NCBI GenBank assembly: GCA_033296885.1
Contig: MU863900.1
Location: 186,001-250,000, forward strand
Reading direction: 5' to 3'
Source: Triangularia verruculosa
Taxonomy: Eukaryota; Ascomycota; Sordariomycetes; Sordariales; Podosporaceae
DNA: 64,000 nucleotides
The notes under the pieces are model-generated. The model saw only the letters and a program-made list of their open reading frames with translations. It had not been told where the DNA came from and did not search any database. The position numbers and the translations under genes are program-made. Position 1 is the stretch's first letter. Every line of letters starts with the position of its first letter. Shown here piece by piece: positions 1 to 12,017 of this stretch.

Positions 1-2183
1 ACTGGGCTATATGGATGAGCTCCAGTATCTAGACATGTCGAATCGTCCATATCACGCCCTTGCTTTGGCACACTTCGCTGAACATTTCCGCCTAAAAGAT
101 CTCTACACCGATGCCCTGTGTCACTGTGTGGGTATGTATGAGCAATTGTACAACATCCCGGAGTTCCAAGTGAGTCTCGAAGCGAATTGGCTGATCAAAT
201 TATGCTCTTCTGACATGGGGTGGGTGGCTTCAGATTATCACCTCACCGACACGCAAACTGATAAGACAAGTCAAGACCAAGATGGACACACACCTGGGCA
301 AAGCAGGCCAGCTTCTCCGAGACTTTCTCGACAGTGACTTTCCAGAGGGCCAGCTGAAGCTGACACCAGGCGAGCGCTCGCATCTGAAACACTTTCGAGC
401 ATTTCTTACCGCCTACTTCACCAAACGGTTGGGACGATATCCACCAGCATCCATCGGGGCACCACATCTTGTATTTGAACGAGATGTTTATGTTACGATG
501 CACCGGGATTTTGATGCCTTGTATCAGCACCTTGCGGATACCACCCTCAGCGTCACTAGCATGCCAACCTTGACCCATCTCAAGATTGGCGGCACAGTTC
601 TACAAATTATCCACGGATTCGACGAGCGTAACAAATTCACGCCCCTGGACCATCCTTTACCGCTTATTCCAGAAATCGTCCCAAAGCCGGCAACACGCAA
701 GATATCGTGGCTCAGCAGAAGCGACAAGCTGAAGCCAAACCAAACCTTGGTTGAGCATGCGTCGTTGATCAAGGCCACCAACAAGCAGAAAGCGCTGATG
801 TCCAATCCTCTGGTCATTGCTTACCGGAAGCTTGAGGAGGATGCCGTCTTCTTCCCGCCAAAAGCAGATCGGAACGAAAAGCTGACACATGCAGACACCC
901 GCAAGGCTAGATGGGTTCTCATTTACTGCATCGGCCAGCTACTACGAAGCTGCAAATATTTCCCGCCGACGTGCGGCAATGTGGAGGGCGTCAAATACAA
1001 CGTGGCTATAGACATCAGCACCATCATCCATCCCTGGGGCGACGAGCCCGAGTCACCCTCTCCTCCTGCCCTGGCTTGTCCAACATCAAAACGATCCAAC
1101 ACCCTGACGGAAAGGCCGTCGTCCCCCATACTTGGAGCAAGAATCTTGCCGGAGCCCAAGCTCTCGGTCCCGCCTTCCTATGACAGTCTCCTGACCATGT
1201 CGTCCTCCAATTACACACCCGTCACCCTTCGATCCCCCGTTGGGTCTCTTTCAGCTCGAAAACGGCATCATTTTCGCGTCTCTTCCTCATTCTCCAAGGC
1301 AACGCCTCTCCGAACTTCGTCTGGTTCAAGTCAGATGTACCACCACCCCAATATTCCCATGCGAGTTGGCAGCACGCGTCGTGGAAGCTTCCGCCGCCCC
1401 TCGTGTCACACGTTTGGGCCGATTGACAAATACTCGGTCGAGGACCTCAAGCCATTACCCCTTAGTCTGTCAGCTCGTGGCCCGCCTACGACCCCCAGTT
1501 ATTCGTCATCAACCGACGATTCAACTGCGATGGGCAACGACACAGGCAGCAGCAGGAGCAGCAGCAACCGAAGTAGCAGCGGCAGCAGTGGTGGCGACAG
1601 CATTGGTGGAAACAGCAGCAAAATCTCGAATGCATCCACCGAATTGACAACACCAGATAATATCAAAGCTACCGGCCTGTCAGTTACTTCGGCGCCGGAC
1701 ATACTCTCCGGACTGGCTGGGCTGCGGCCTCCGCCTCCGCCACCACAGTCAGCCCTACCCCCTTTACCCCTTCCCTGGCCACCGCACCAGGGACAACTCC
1801 ACGGCGGTAGACGGAGCAAGGTCTCGCTGACCGGCGTGCCTACCACATACGGGCAAAGAGACGGAGGATTCAACGACCTGGAGGCAAGCATGCAAAAGAT
1901 GGTGTCAAGCTACTCGATGTGTACACTTTCCAGCAGTGTGTACTCGGATGATGTGCAGCCACCGCACGGTTCCAATCCAATGCCAGGCCCGCCGCCGCTG
2001 CCGAAGAAGAGCAGTAGGAGAAAGCTCCCGGGGCTGCATCCCAGGCCACTGAGGATCAGGAAGGTGGCAGCTACTGTAGGGTTGACAGGCAGACCGCAGC
2101 AGCAGACAGTGTTTGGGTATGGAAGTGGGCATAGGAGGGAGAGGAGTGTAGACAGTTCGCTGGACGGTTTCAACCAATGCTAA
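1..2183 (+). CDS. DUF8004-like fungal protein, 5'-truncated by the window edge
   Basis: Two exons are visible: up to 169 and 234..2183. The intron 170..233 has a GTGAGT donor and a TTCAG acceptor, and joining in phase 0 gives a continuous protein of about 705 residues. The frame is open to base 2, so the true start lies upstream of the window; the Met at 11 is probably internal. The N-terminal half has a compact globular pattern (around HFAEHFRLKDLYTDALCHCV, then a region with LGRYPP) that I associate with the fungal DUF8004 family. The C-terminal half is disordered: Ser-rich runs near 1500-1630, a poly-Pro tract near 1725-1790 and basic stretches. I can name no biochemical function. It converges on the BolA gene with about 400 bases between stops. 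The splice and frame are solid; the family name is from memory and less certain. Confidence 0.75.
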
Positions 2184-2584
2184 CTACCCGCCTGGGTAGG
2201 CAGGAAGTGATAGGTTTCTTGAACCATGGTTTTGCACCACACCTGTGCTAACTTCTCGAAGCGTGAAGGCTCATGTTGTCTTACACCAGAACCCAGAGTA
2301 TCACGGGCTTGGTGAAACAAGTCATGCATTGGGGGAAATACGACAAGAATGGTAACAACACACAGCTCTGTGCTGTGTCATATATGTACAACATAAGGTG
2401 AAGAGAAATGTTCGTATTCCCTTGCTTCGTGCGCCATAGCATCCAGAAGTCTGCTGGTTCGAGTCCACCGGTGTCGTTCTACCCCGTCCAATTCTATGTA
2501 TCTCAATATGCCAAAACCAGGGGTATCGTCGTCCTCCTTTCTTTCGTAATCGTACAGTAACTCGGTAATCATTTTACAGGGTCT
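2184..2584. other. Intergenic region between convergent genes
   Basis: This holds the 3' flanks of the DUF8004-like gene and the BolA gene. A B-box-like GGTTCGAGTCC occurs near 2457, but I could not build a tRNA around it. No conserved coding sequence is evident. Confidence 0.6.
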
Positions 2585-3076
2585 TCAAGGTGCCCGAGTC
2601 TTGAGCTGTACACCGTGCCATTCCTTGACCAGGTCCCCGAGGGCCGCGTTGACGAGCCTCTGCTGCTTGAGCATGTTCAAGCCCCTAAACTTCTCGGATG
2701 AGATGTCGATGCCGTACATGGAGCCGCACCCGCCCGAGATGTCTTGGACCAGGAGCTGCGTCGGAGCAAACTCTGCCACCAGTATATCCCACACCTGGGC
2801 TTCTCCCTCTGTCAGGTCGGCTGGTTTTGGCAGTCCGCTGGCTGGCGCTGTTTCTGGCGACTGGGAGACAGGGGCCGAGCTCTCCGAGGAGTAGTAGAGC
2901 CGCTGTGCTTGCACTGCAATTCGTGGAAATTGATATTGGGAACGAGCGGGAATAGCGGAGCTGGAGGTTGACGGCGTGTAGCGGGCGGTGGTGGCAAAAA
3001 GCGTTCGCTTCGGGGCAGAGGCAGCTTGCGGGAGCCTTTGGGCGAGGCGGGCGCGCAGACAGGTGCGGCAGATCAT
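2585..3076 (-). CDS. Mitochondrial BolA-like protein (Bol3/Aim1 type)
   Basis: Single exon, 163 residues. Residues 1-80 form an Arg/Ser/Ala-rich presequence with few acidic residues, as in mitochondrial matrix proteins. The C-terminal 80 residues are a BolA domain: GGCGSMYGIDISSEKF, then KQQRLVNAAL and finally EWHGVQLKT. The Cys of GGCG and the C-terminal His are positions that BolA proteins use with monothiol glutaredoxin or Nfu1 to coordinate iron-sulfur clusters. The family is known to help deliver [4Fe-4S] clusters to mitochondrial enzymes. The length suits a fungal Bol3 with presequence. The family call is firm; assignment to the Bol3/Aim1 branch rests on the presequence. Confidence 0.88.
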   Translation of the reverse strand: MICRTCLRARLAQRLPQAASAPKRTLFATTARYTPSTSSSAIPARSQYQFPRIAVQAQRLYYSSESSAPVSQSPETAPASGLPKPADLTEGEAQVWDILVAEFAPTQLLVQDISGGCGSMYGIDISSEKFRGLNMLKQQRLVNAALGDLVKEWHGVQLKTRAP

Positions 3077-5525
3077 GGTGTAACAGGACTTGGGCAGTGG
3101 CTAAGGTTGCAGGGCGGTTTATTATTTGCTGAACTGCAGTATCTGGGGAGGCTACCTCACTTTGGCGGTGGTTAGGTACAGAGTCAGGTATGTCGAAAAA
3201 AGATGGAATTTCCAGAAAACGGTCACTGTAAAGCCAGTTCCTGCTTGGGAAATACACGATGTCTGATTGGCTGTACGAGGTGTCCCGCGGCTCCGTAACC
3301 CCCGTGTTCCCCGCGAAATCCGGGGCCGGGCTCCTCCATCTTTGTCAGCATCTCCGATTCCAGGCCAAGTCCCATGGCCCGTCAGGTCTTGAGCTGCCGA
3401 CGGCAAGATCATAGCACATGGGCTGCAATAAACTCCAACGATAAGGTTAGTAGAGCAATAGATCTCGGAAATGATGTGCCTAAACAAGCAATCAGCGGCT
3501 TTCATGATGCAATAACGCCTTAGGGATGCCTAATATACAAGCCGCTTCAGGATTGTCGTGATGCTACTTGAGGCTTACACCTTCCAATACAGGCGAGCAA
3601 AAGAGAGCTCCGGATCCTAATGGCAGCACCAGCCACCAAAGCGTTGCTCCCTCGATGTCCGAAGCGGAGGAAACAGGTTCACTGCTGTCGCCTCATCTAC
3701 AAGGGTGTAACCAGTGGTGATCTCGCCATCATGCCGTGCGCTCGTGACGCTGGCCCGAGGACCCTCGCAATCTATGCCCAATAATTACTTGGAGTCTCTG
3801 ATCAGCGGTGCCAGGTCTTGAGCCGGCATTCGTATCGGCAGCGGGCATCACCGTGACAATCTAGACACTCTACACGCAACGGCTAGGATATATCCGACGC
3901 GTGCGACTTCGGCACATTTCACACCCTCTTGTTTGCATTTCCAAGCACTACTTGCCGAGGCCGCCCGGTCTGGCAATGGAACCTGTATGTGGCGTGCGAG
4001 TGGTCTGATGAGCAGGTTAGGATGTTATGGATACCACTGGAGAATGAAAGAGAAAAAGACACTCGCATTTCGGTGATATACGGATATTGCAACCACAGTT
4101 CAACCCCACCCCGATCGCCAGAAGAGGCGCGCTCGTCTTGCCAATCTTGCCGCCAGCAGTTCGGAAGCCCTGAACCGGTGGGTGGCCGCATTTGTTGGGT
4201 ACCTACAGGGGGATCCAATTGTGCGGGGCAATGCGGGGTGGCCCTCCCGGTCCCTGTCAGGGCTGGCACGAGGTAGCCAGGGGACTGTTCTCACTTCTTG
4301 TTTCCCCAATCCAGCCATCAGATCTCCATACTACGAATTCCCCTCAATATGCGCGCTTCTCTTCTTTCTGCAGGAACAACAAGGGTGTGCTTACAGCATG
4401 CCACAACAGGGCGCAGCACCAATATTTTTGGTCATCGCAGCCTTTTTCGTACAACTTTCCCACCGGAGGATCGAGTCCGCAGTCTTGCCAACTTCTCGCG
4501 TCCTGTCCCGATCAAGTTCGTCTGTGGCTGGACAGGGGATGGATGGCGCTAGACTGAATATTCCCGACAGTGTCGCACCCTGCCGCACCCCCAATGGGCA
4601 AGGGGCTGAGAAGACTCGATCGATTCCGTCGCCACAGCGTCGTCTCGAACACCCCTCCAAGCCAGCCAAGCATGCTCCCAAAAATGGAAGCCGCCCATCC
4701 ATATAGATCCATGGATAACCTCAAATGCGCCAAGCCAGAACTAGACCTGGGATGAGAGGACCCTCGATTTTCTCACCTCAACTGTTAAGGACCTCTGGAG
4801 CTCGAAGGATCGGGGAGAGGCAGGCTACGGTTCCCTGTCTCCGTCGTATGCAACAAATACTGCACCTTGCACATCTTTTCTGCGCGCTTTCTGCAGATGG
4901 CCATGGTCTCTGTCCGTGCAATGCCGTGCCTGGCCCTTCGTTAGCAACCTCAAGTCCCGTGGACCTTGCTCCCGCCCATATTAATAACGGCCCAATCGAG
5001 GTTGCATTCCTCACGCTGTGAGATGGGAGGAGGAATAACAGAGGAGACTCAAGGTGCCCTGCCCTGGCGAGGTAATACGTTGCTACCTAGAGCTCCTTTT
5101 GCCATGGCCCGGTCCCGGATGCTTGCCAACATCAGGTGGTTGCCCAATGGGATTCTCCAATTTGTCTTGTCGATAAGAAATCTGGGTAAATTCGGCCGCA
5201 ACCTCACCTTGACGTTCCTGGCCATGGGGGGCCAACATGAAGGGACTTGGGGAAGCGAACCGGAGCTGACCCGAAGACGGGCCTAATGAGACCTCTTGTC
5301 GCTCCTGAACGAGATCTCCGCCCAGCCATGGGCATACATATAACAGCGAAGCCGTGGCACCACTTCAGCCTCCGAAACGCGATGTTCTCGTTGGAAGCTC
5401 GAGGTTGTTCTAGGTTTTAGAGAAGAGCGGCCCGCCATCCCTTCATTCCTCTTCCTGTCTAGAAGTCTTGCCTCCCACTTCGTCTTCTACAAGCCAGTCC
5501 CCCACTCCGGGACCACCAAGGCAAC
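3077..5525. other. Long intergenic region, no gene recognised
   Basis: About 2.45 kb between the divergent BolA gene and the subtilase. Open frames here are short, overlap on both strands and resemble no family known to me. It should contain both promoters. Confidence 0.6.
5336..5345 (+). promoter_or_regulatory. Candidate TATA element of the subtilase gene
   Basis: The sequence ACATATAACA lies about 185 bases upstream of the subtilase ATG at 5526 and is followed by a pyrimidine-rich leader. It is a position-and-sequence guess only. Confidence 0.3.
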
Positions 5526-8500
5526 ATGGTCCGGTTAGATCTCGCGACTGTGTTGCTGGCCGTGACAGCCGCAGTGAATGCGGTCCAGGTTGACACACCC
5601 GAGGTGCTTCCAGGCGCATACATCGTTGAATATGAAACCGATCAAGTAAGTCATTCCAAGCCCTCTTTGTCTGCTGTATGATGCTTCCCATGCGATGGTT
5701 TGCTTCAAGCTGCTCCAGCATGGCGACACCTTGAATGATAATTTGGGAGCTTCATATATGTGCCCTGCATTATGCAGACGACGTTGGCAGCAGCATGTTA
5801 TTATTCTTCAGCGACGGTCCGTGATGTATCATCCGAGACACGACGGGCCGCTTCCCTAGCTTCGTTTCCGACACTAACAATCACTTCTTCAGGACACCAA
5901 TGCATTTATTCGCAAGTTCGGAGGAAGGGCGTCACTGCGTAAGGATTTGCGCTTTAGGCTGTTCAAGGGCGCGTCGATTCAGTTCAAGGACACCAAAAAT
6001 GCCGAAGAAATGGCGGCCAAGGTGGCCAAACTGCCAGCCATCAAGCGCATCTTCCCCGTCCGGCGGTATCCGATCCCACAGCATGATGTTGTCTCGACGG
6101 GCGACGATGCCGCTGCGCTTGTCAAGCGCCAGCTTGGCGGTAACTCCACCAACGTCTTCTCGCCGCACCTGATGACGCAGGTAAACAAGTTCAAGGAGGC
6201 AGGAATCACAGGAAAGGGAATCAAGATTGCTGTTATCGATACGGGTGTAAGTTGATGTCTTGGGCACGGGGGTGATCGCACAGACGAGTGCTGCTTTCCG
6301 GGAGCTGCGCCGTCTCCGTGCCGAGGCTGTGGATCACGGGTATCGGATGGTCCGGCTGATGTAGAAGTGTTCCAGATCGATTACAGTCACCCAGCGCTCG
6401 GAGGCTGCTTCGGTCCGGGTTGCTTAGTTTCGTATGGCGCCGATCTTGTGGGTGACGCCTTTAACGGCGCCAATCAGCCACGACCAGACAACGACCCTAT
6501 CGACAACTGCAACGGGCATGGCACACACGTTGCGGGTATCATTGCCGCGCAGCCCAACAACCCCTACGGCATCATCGGAGCGGCCGAGGGTGTAGAGCTG
6601 GGCGCCTATCGTGTGTTTGGCTGCCAGGGCGACGTGGGCAACGACCTTCTGATTGCTGCTTACAACATGGCTTACGAGGCTGGAAGCGATATCATCACAG
6701 CCTCGATTGGTGGTGCATCAGGCTGGAGTGAGGACCCATGGGCTGCTGTGGTGTCGAGAATCGTTGAGAATGGTGTTCCATGTGTTGTGTCGGCTGGCAA
6801 TGACGGTGCGGCAGGCGTCTTTTATGCTTCGACGGCGGCCAACGGCAAGCAAGTCACAGCAATTGCGTCTGTTGACAATGTTCTCACCCCCGCGCTCCTT
6901 GCCAACGCGACCTACCAGGTGGCGGATGCCGACCGCGAATTCTTCGGGTTCACTGGTGGCGATCCGCAGGGTTGGAACGGTGTTAGTCTCCCACTGTGGA
7001 CTGTCAACTATAACACAACGGATGAGGCTCATGGATGCAACCCCTATCCAGCCTCGACCCCCAATCTTTCTGGCTACATTGTCCTTATTCGTCGTGGTTC
7101 TTGTACCTTTGTGCAAAAGGTCGAGAATGCCGTGGCGAAAGGAGCCAGATATGTCATCTTCTCCAACAACGTGCCGGGCACACTCAGCGTGACAGCGAGA
7201 GTGCCCGGTCTGTCAGCTGTTGCCATGGTTCCCGCGGGAACAGGTGAAGAATGGGTGAAAGCTCTGGAAGCGGGGCAGAGGGTGGTGGTTAATATGGCCA
7301 ATCCTTCCACAGCCCCCAAGTTTCTCGCCAACTTTGACAATCCGACCAGCGGCGGCTATCCCAGCAGCTTTACGAGTTGGGGCCCTACCTTTGAGGTGGA
7401 ATCCAAGCCCCAGTTTTCCGCTCCTGGTGGTTACATTCTGTCAACCTACCCTCGTCTTCTCGGTTCGTACGGTGTTCTTTCTGGCACCTCGATGGCCTGC
7501 CCCCTGGCCGCGGCCATCTATGCTTTGGTCATGAACGTCCGCGGCACAAAGGATCCAAAGACTATCGAGAACCTCTTGTCCTCTACAGCGAAGCCCAACC
7601 TTTTCCGACGCGATGGCGTATCCTCTCCATATCTGGCTCCGGTACCCCAGCAGGGTGCTGGTTTGGTACAAGCATGGGATGCTGCCAAGGCTACAACCCT
7701 ACTTAGCACCTCTGGACTTTCTTTCAACGACACCGATCACTTCAATCCCGTGCAAACGTTTACCGTTTCCAATACGGGCACATCATCTATAACGTACTCA
7801 CTGAGCAACATTGGTGCCGCCGCCGCTTATACTTACAGCTCGCCGGGTGCCCTCACGCCTGCTTCTCTCGCCAGCGTTGAGCTCGCAGGCAACTTCGCTT
7901 CGCTGGCGTTTAGTCCTTCCACCTTCAGTCTTGGGGCTGGGCAACGCCGCATCGTTACGGTGAGAGCGACGGCACCCACCGGTCTGGACGTGAAGCGGCT
8001 GCCGGTCTATTCCGGTTATATTGCCATCAATGGCTCCGACAACTCTGCCCTCTCCCTCCCTTACCTCGGCGTTGCCGGCTCGTTGCACTCGGTTGCCGTC
8101 CTTAACAGTGACAACACCCTGCTCGCACGCGCTCGCGACAGCACCAACAGCCCCGTAGCGGCCAACCTGACATTCACCCTCCCTCCGCCAGGGCAGTCCA
8201 ATGTTACAGCAGTCCGTAACCGTGCCGACATGCCCAAGTTGGTCGTGACACTGGCCATGGGCAGCGCAATGATCCGCGTTGACGTGGTCCCCCTGACCAA
8301 CTGCTCAACAGCAGCGCAGAATGCCAAGGTAGTGTTTGGCACCCGCACCCTCGGCCAGCCAGAGGAGTTCCCCAGCTGGTACAACCCGCGCGGAACTTTG
8401 CAATATGCCTGGGACGGGAGACTCGCCGACGGAAGCTACGTTCCTGCTGGGAGGTACAAGCTGGTGGTGAGGGCGCTGAGAATCTTTGGGGACGAGTCCA

Positions 8501-8679
8501 AGTCGGACGAGTACGACGTGACGGAGACGGTGCCGTTTAGAGTACGATATCTGACCGAGGGGAAATCAGAGAAGAGAAAGAGGCTGGTAAAGGGGGAGAG
8601 GGCGTTGTGGTTGGTCGGAGTGGACAGGAGGCAGACGCCGGAGCAGTGTGAGGCTGATGAGCAGGCTCTCAAGCAGTGA
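5526..8679 (+). CDS. Secreted subtilisin-like serine protease (S8) with PA domain
   Basis: Exons 5526..5645, 5893..6246 and 6376..8679 join in phase 0 at both introns (247 and 129 nt, GTAAGT donors), giving 925 residues. The ATG at 5526 opens a signal peptide (hydrophobic core LATVLLAVTAAVNA). A propeptide follows to about residue 140. The triad is complete: Asp156 in AVIDTG, His206 in NGHGTHVAG and Ser530 in SGTSMACP. A protease-associated insert lies between His and Ser (around GYIVLIRRGSCTFVQKVENA). After the catalytic domain come an Fn3-like/DUF1034 region and a C-terminal beta-rich domain, as in Vpr/C5a-peptidase-type subtilases. The last 30 residues are basic and polar. It probably degrades extracellular protein. 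Both introns fall next to the start of the catalytic core. Confidence 0.93.
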
Positions 8680-11600
8680 CTCAGTGTCGGCATGAAGGGA
8701 GGTTGGAAGGGTTGTTGTCACAAGGTTTCTTTCTTTTTTTCTATTGTTGTCCGCTTATCATTTTGAGTGAAATCTCTGGAGATGTAGCGAGCGTGAAGCG
8801 CACATGTACCTAGCAAAGCAAAGCAAAGCACATTTTGTCCCGATATAGGCTTGATCTTAACAGAGGAGTGACAAAGGAGGTACTGATTCATGTGATTTTG
8901 AAGCCATGTATCGTGCCGAGTAAGGGAGGAAGTTGGGCTGCAAGAATGGTTTGTTCTTCCATCTTGTGGTGGTGCAGCGTGTTTCAAACTTCTTTCAGCT
9001 CCTCCTTGACGATGTTTCTTCTTTTCTGGGGGGGCGTTACCACACAATGACGTGTACTCTCACTCTCCCTTAAGCCCGAGAACCAAGTTTGGGGAAATTG
9101 GTACAGACTTGCTTTTGAACAGAGGTTTGAAGTGGCTTGCAGGTTCAGCCCTTGGACTGTCCAATGCTGCCCTGGCATCAAGTCCGAATATCCGAAGCTT
9201 TACAGTACAGAGGCACGTGATGCTAGGCTTCGACCTCGTTAAGGTAACCACCAACTTTTTGAGCCACCTTTGATTCCATGGCAGAAAGTTATTTTGGGAG
9301 AATCAGTGGAGATGATTGAAGGTGTTTTCAATTTTCTTTTCCTTTTCTTTTTTTTTTCAAAAACAAAAATAAAGAAACAGTGCATGTTATACCTAGTTCA
9401 GCTGATGTCACTGGGCTGCTCGACAGCGGTCTTTCTGGCGGGTAGGGAAGCAAAAGATGCAAGTGATCGCTAAATGAGGTGGTGTTGATGTGGTTTCGTT
9501 ACCAGCGAACTTCAACTCGGTAGCGAGAACAGACGGACCAAACTTGAAGAAGGTTGGGGGAAAAGAACTTGTTGGCTTCTTTTTTTCCCCGCCAGGACTA
9601 GTCTTCCCTAGAACGTTTCTATTTTGAGCACGCGTGCAACCGCATAGTTTCGGTTCGTATGGACAAAGTGTCGATGGATTATGTGTCATGTGGCGTGACA
9701 GAAAGTGACAGCCCTGATCCTGATGTCGTGCTGGATGTTACGGATGCATTTACTATTGCTTTTTGGCGAGGTGACATTCGCGACACATGGAGTGGTCCGA
9801 CATGAGAGTTTAACAGGAAGAACGCGCTGTCTCTACCAGCTGTGAGTGACTAGAGACACAGCTCATGACGTTACTGATGTAGGCACATCGGACTTTTCAA
9901 ACCTTCCATGATGTCACCAAGGTCGCCTCTCGTCATGTACCCATTACTGTCAACTGGGTTAGGGATGAAACGGACACACAAGACATTGTCTTCACCGGGG
10001 CTTTGGGAATGCCGCGATATCCGGGCAGTCTGAACAAGGTGACTGGGAGTACCTACTAGGTAGGGCGGGATGCACGAAATTTCCGGGTGTATAAGATACA
10101 CTATGTGGTAGGTATCCATGGATAGTGTTGTTGTGTGAAAAAGCCCGAAGAGCTGGATAAGCTATGAATACGGTAATGATCGACAGGTGCCCGTCATAAA
10201 TCAAGCAGCCTATTTGAATCTCTGTGTGGTCCCAAGCCCTTGGTACAGCCAAAGAGGGACGGCCATGTAAGGGACAGGTATCCTAGGTTGTCAGAGAGCT
10301 CCTTCTTTTTGCGAGAAGCAATACCGGTACAACCAAGCCACGAGGACGACGAGTAGCTTTCTCTTTCGAGGAGCATTGAGTTATGATTTTTGGATATGGT
10401 TACTGTTCAATACTATGCAGACGCTCGGAGGATGTGTCTCAGGTATCTGAACCATTTCGACTCGCACTCAGTCGTCGGCACCCAGATTCCCGGTCTTCCG
10501 GGCAGGAAGCAAGACTCAGACACGCATCCTGCAATTTGCTGCCTCGTGTTTTGGCTGCACGCATGGACTGCAAAGGAGCGAATTTGGAAATGGCAAACGA
10601 CAGATGAGATGAGTTTGAGTGAGAGGAGAGAGGTGCCGTGACTCGCGGCCGATATCAAGAAACATTCCAGGTTTGCAGGAAGGCTGGTTCGGGAAGTTGG
10701 ACAGGATGATCGTGAAGCCAACGCAATGTTGTGTTGCTTTTGAAGCGGTGATACACCGCTAACATCGACGCCGTTGAATTTCTCTTCAGCAAAAGCGAGA
10801 CGATGATCAAATGAAATGACTGTGGATGGGCGAAATGGTGGTTTGCGCGGCAGTCCAGGGGGGTCTCCCACCGCCGTTGTTGTGACACCGCCTCACATCA
10901 GCCACTCCCTCTCTCAACGGTGTTGGGCCCCTCCAGACCCCTTGGCCACAATGGCCAGCGGGCGTTTTTCTTTTTCGGTGGCTTGAGCCTAGTCGGGGAC
11001 CCGGTGTCGATCGTGATACCCCCTGGCCTGCATGCAAGATGCGGTCTGTTCCGATTCATCAATGGCATCAAAAAGGGGTAATGTTTATGCATGCGACAAT
11101 GTTGACAAAATATTATAGGTATCTATTCTGAGTTGTCCGATAATTATGTGTGCGTAATGAATCCAGTACATCAACCTGGAGTGGACACGCCAAGGTAATG
11201 GAAGCTGCCCATGTTCAGTTTGGCTACCGGCGGGAGCATCGAGCAAAGATCGACGCCACACCGTTTGCTATCAGATAGTGGATTGCGGTGGAGGACCCCT
11301 GCGGTCTGGACTGAGGTGGGTAAGGGACTAGGGTTAGGTGGGGGTCTATTTCTTAGTATGAACATCATGATGGAGTTACAGTAGGGATGCGAAAGGAGAA
11401 GAAATATCTTGTTTTGGATGACCGAGGAGAAAAGGGGTTGTCCAAGACGAAAACTTGCCGCAGCTGACTGCCAGGCCGAATGGTGCGGCGACGCCTACCC
11501 TCATCAAGTAACAAAAAAGAAGAAATGAAGTGAGGCTCGATATCAAGCGGTGCAGATGCGGGCAAAACACCACGCTCCTGGCCCTGCATCCAACGTCCAC

Positions 11601-12017
11601 ATCCAGAGATAGGGCTGGCGATCTCCTAGCGGGTCCGGCAGCTTGGCACGGGCTATTGAGATCGACGACGACAACTTGAGCGAGTCTCCAGGTGTGTAAG
11701 TGCCTGTCTTGGAGGAAATCACGGTGCTCAGTCTCCGCCCAGAGACGGCATCATCCGAGTCGAGTTTGATTGTCAAGAGACAGGTATATATATCCCATGA
11801 TGTCCTCGAGTTGAGACACATTCTCTTCTCTCACCATCCTCATCAACTTCACCCTCCCTCACCACCGCCCTTTCTACCCAATATTTCCCCTAATCAAATA
11901 TATCCAACTCCAGTCACTCTTTCGAGACTCCCCCATCGCTTATTACTACCCTAATATCATCCTTAATCACCACCACTACTACCACCACCTACAGCAACAA
12001 AACACCAAACAATCAAC
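8680..12017. other. Long intergenic region, no gene recognised
   Basis: About 3.3 kb. It begins with the subtilase 3' flank and ends with the CT-rich leader of the next secreted-protein gene. A T-rich then A-rich stretch near 9335-9375 includes AATAAA. Open frames are short and overlapping, and I find no conserved domain. Confidence 0.6.
11785..11793 (+). promoter_or_regulatory. Candidate TATA box of the repeat-protein gene
   Basis: TATATATAT lies about 225 bases before the ATG at 12018. Between them is a long CT/CA-rich leader, typical of highly expressed fungal genes. Confidence 0.45.

Noticed and set aside
2445..2475. tRNA B-box-like GGTTCGAGTCC
   Set aside because: No matching A box, anticodon arm or acceptor stem could be drawn around it.
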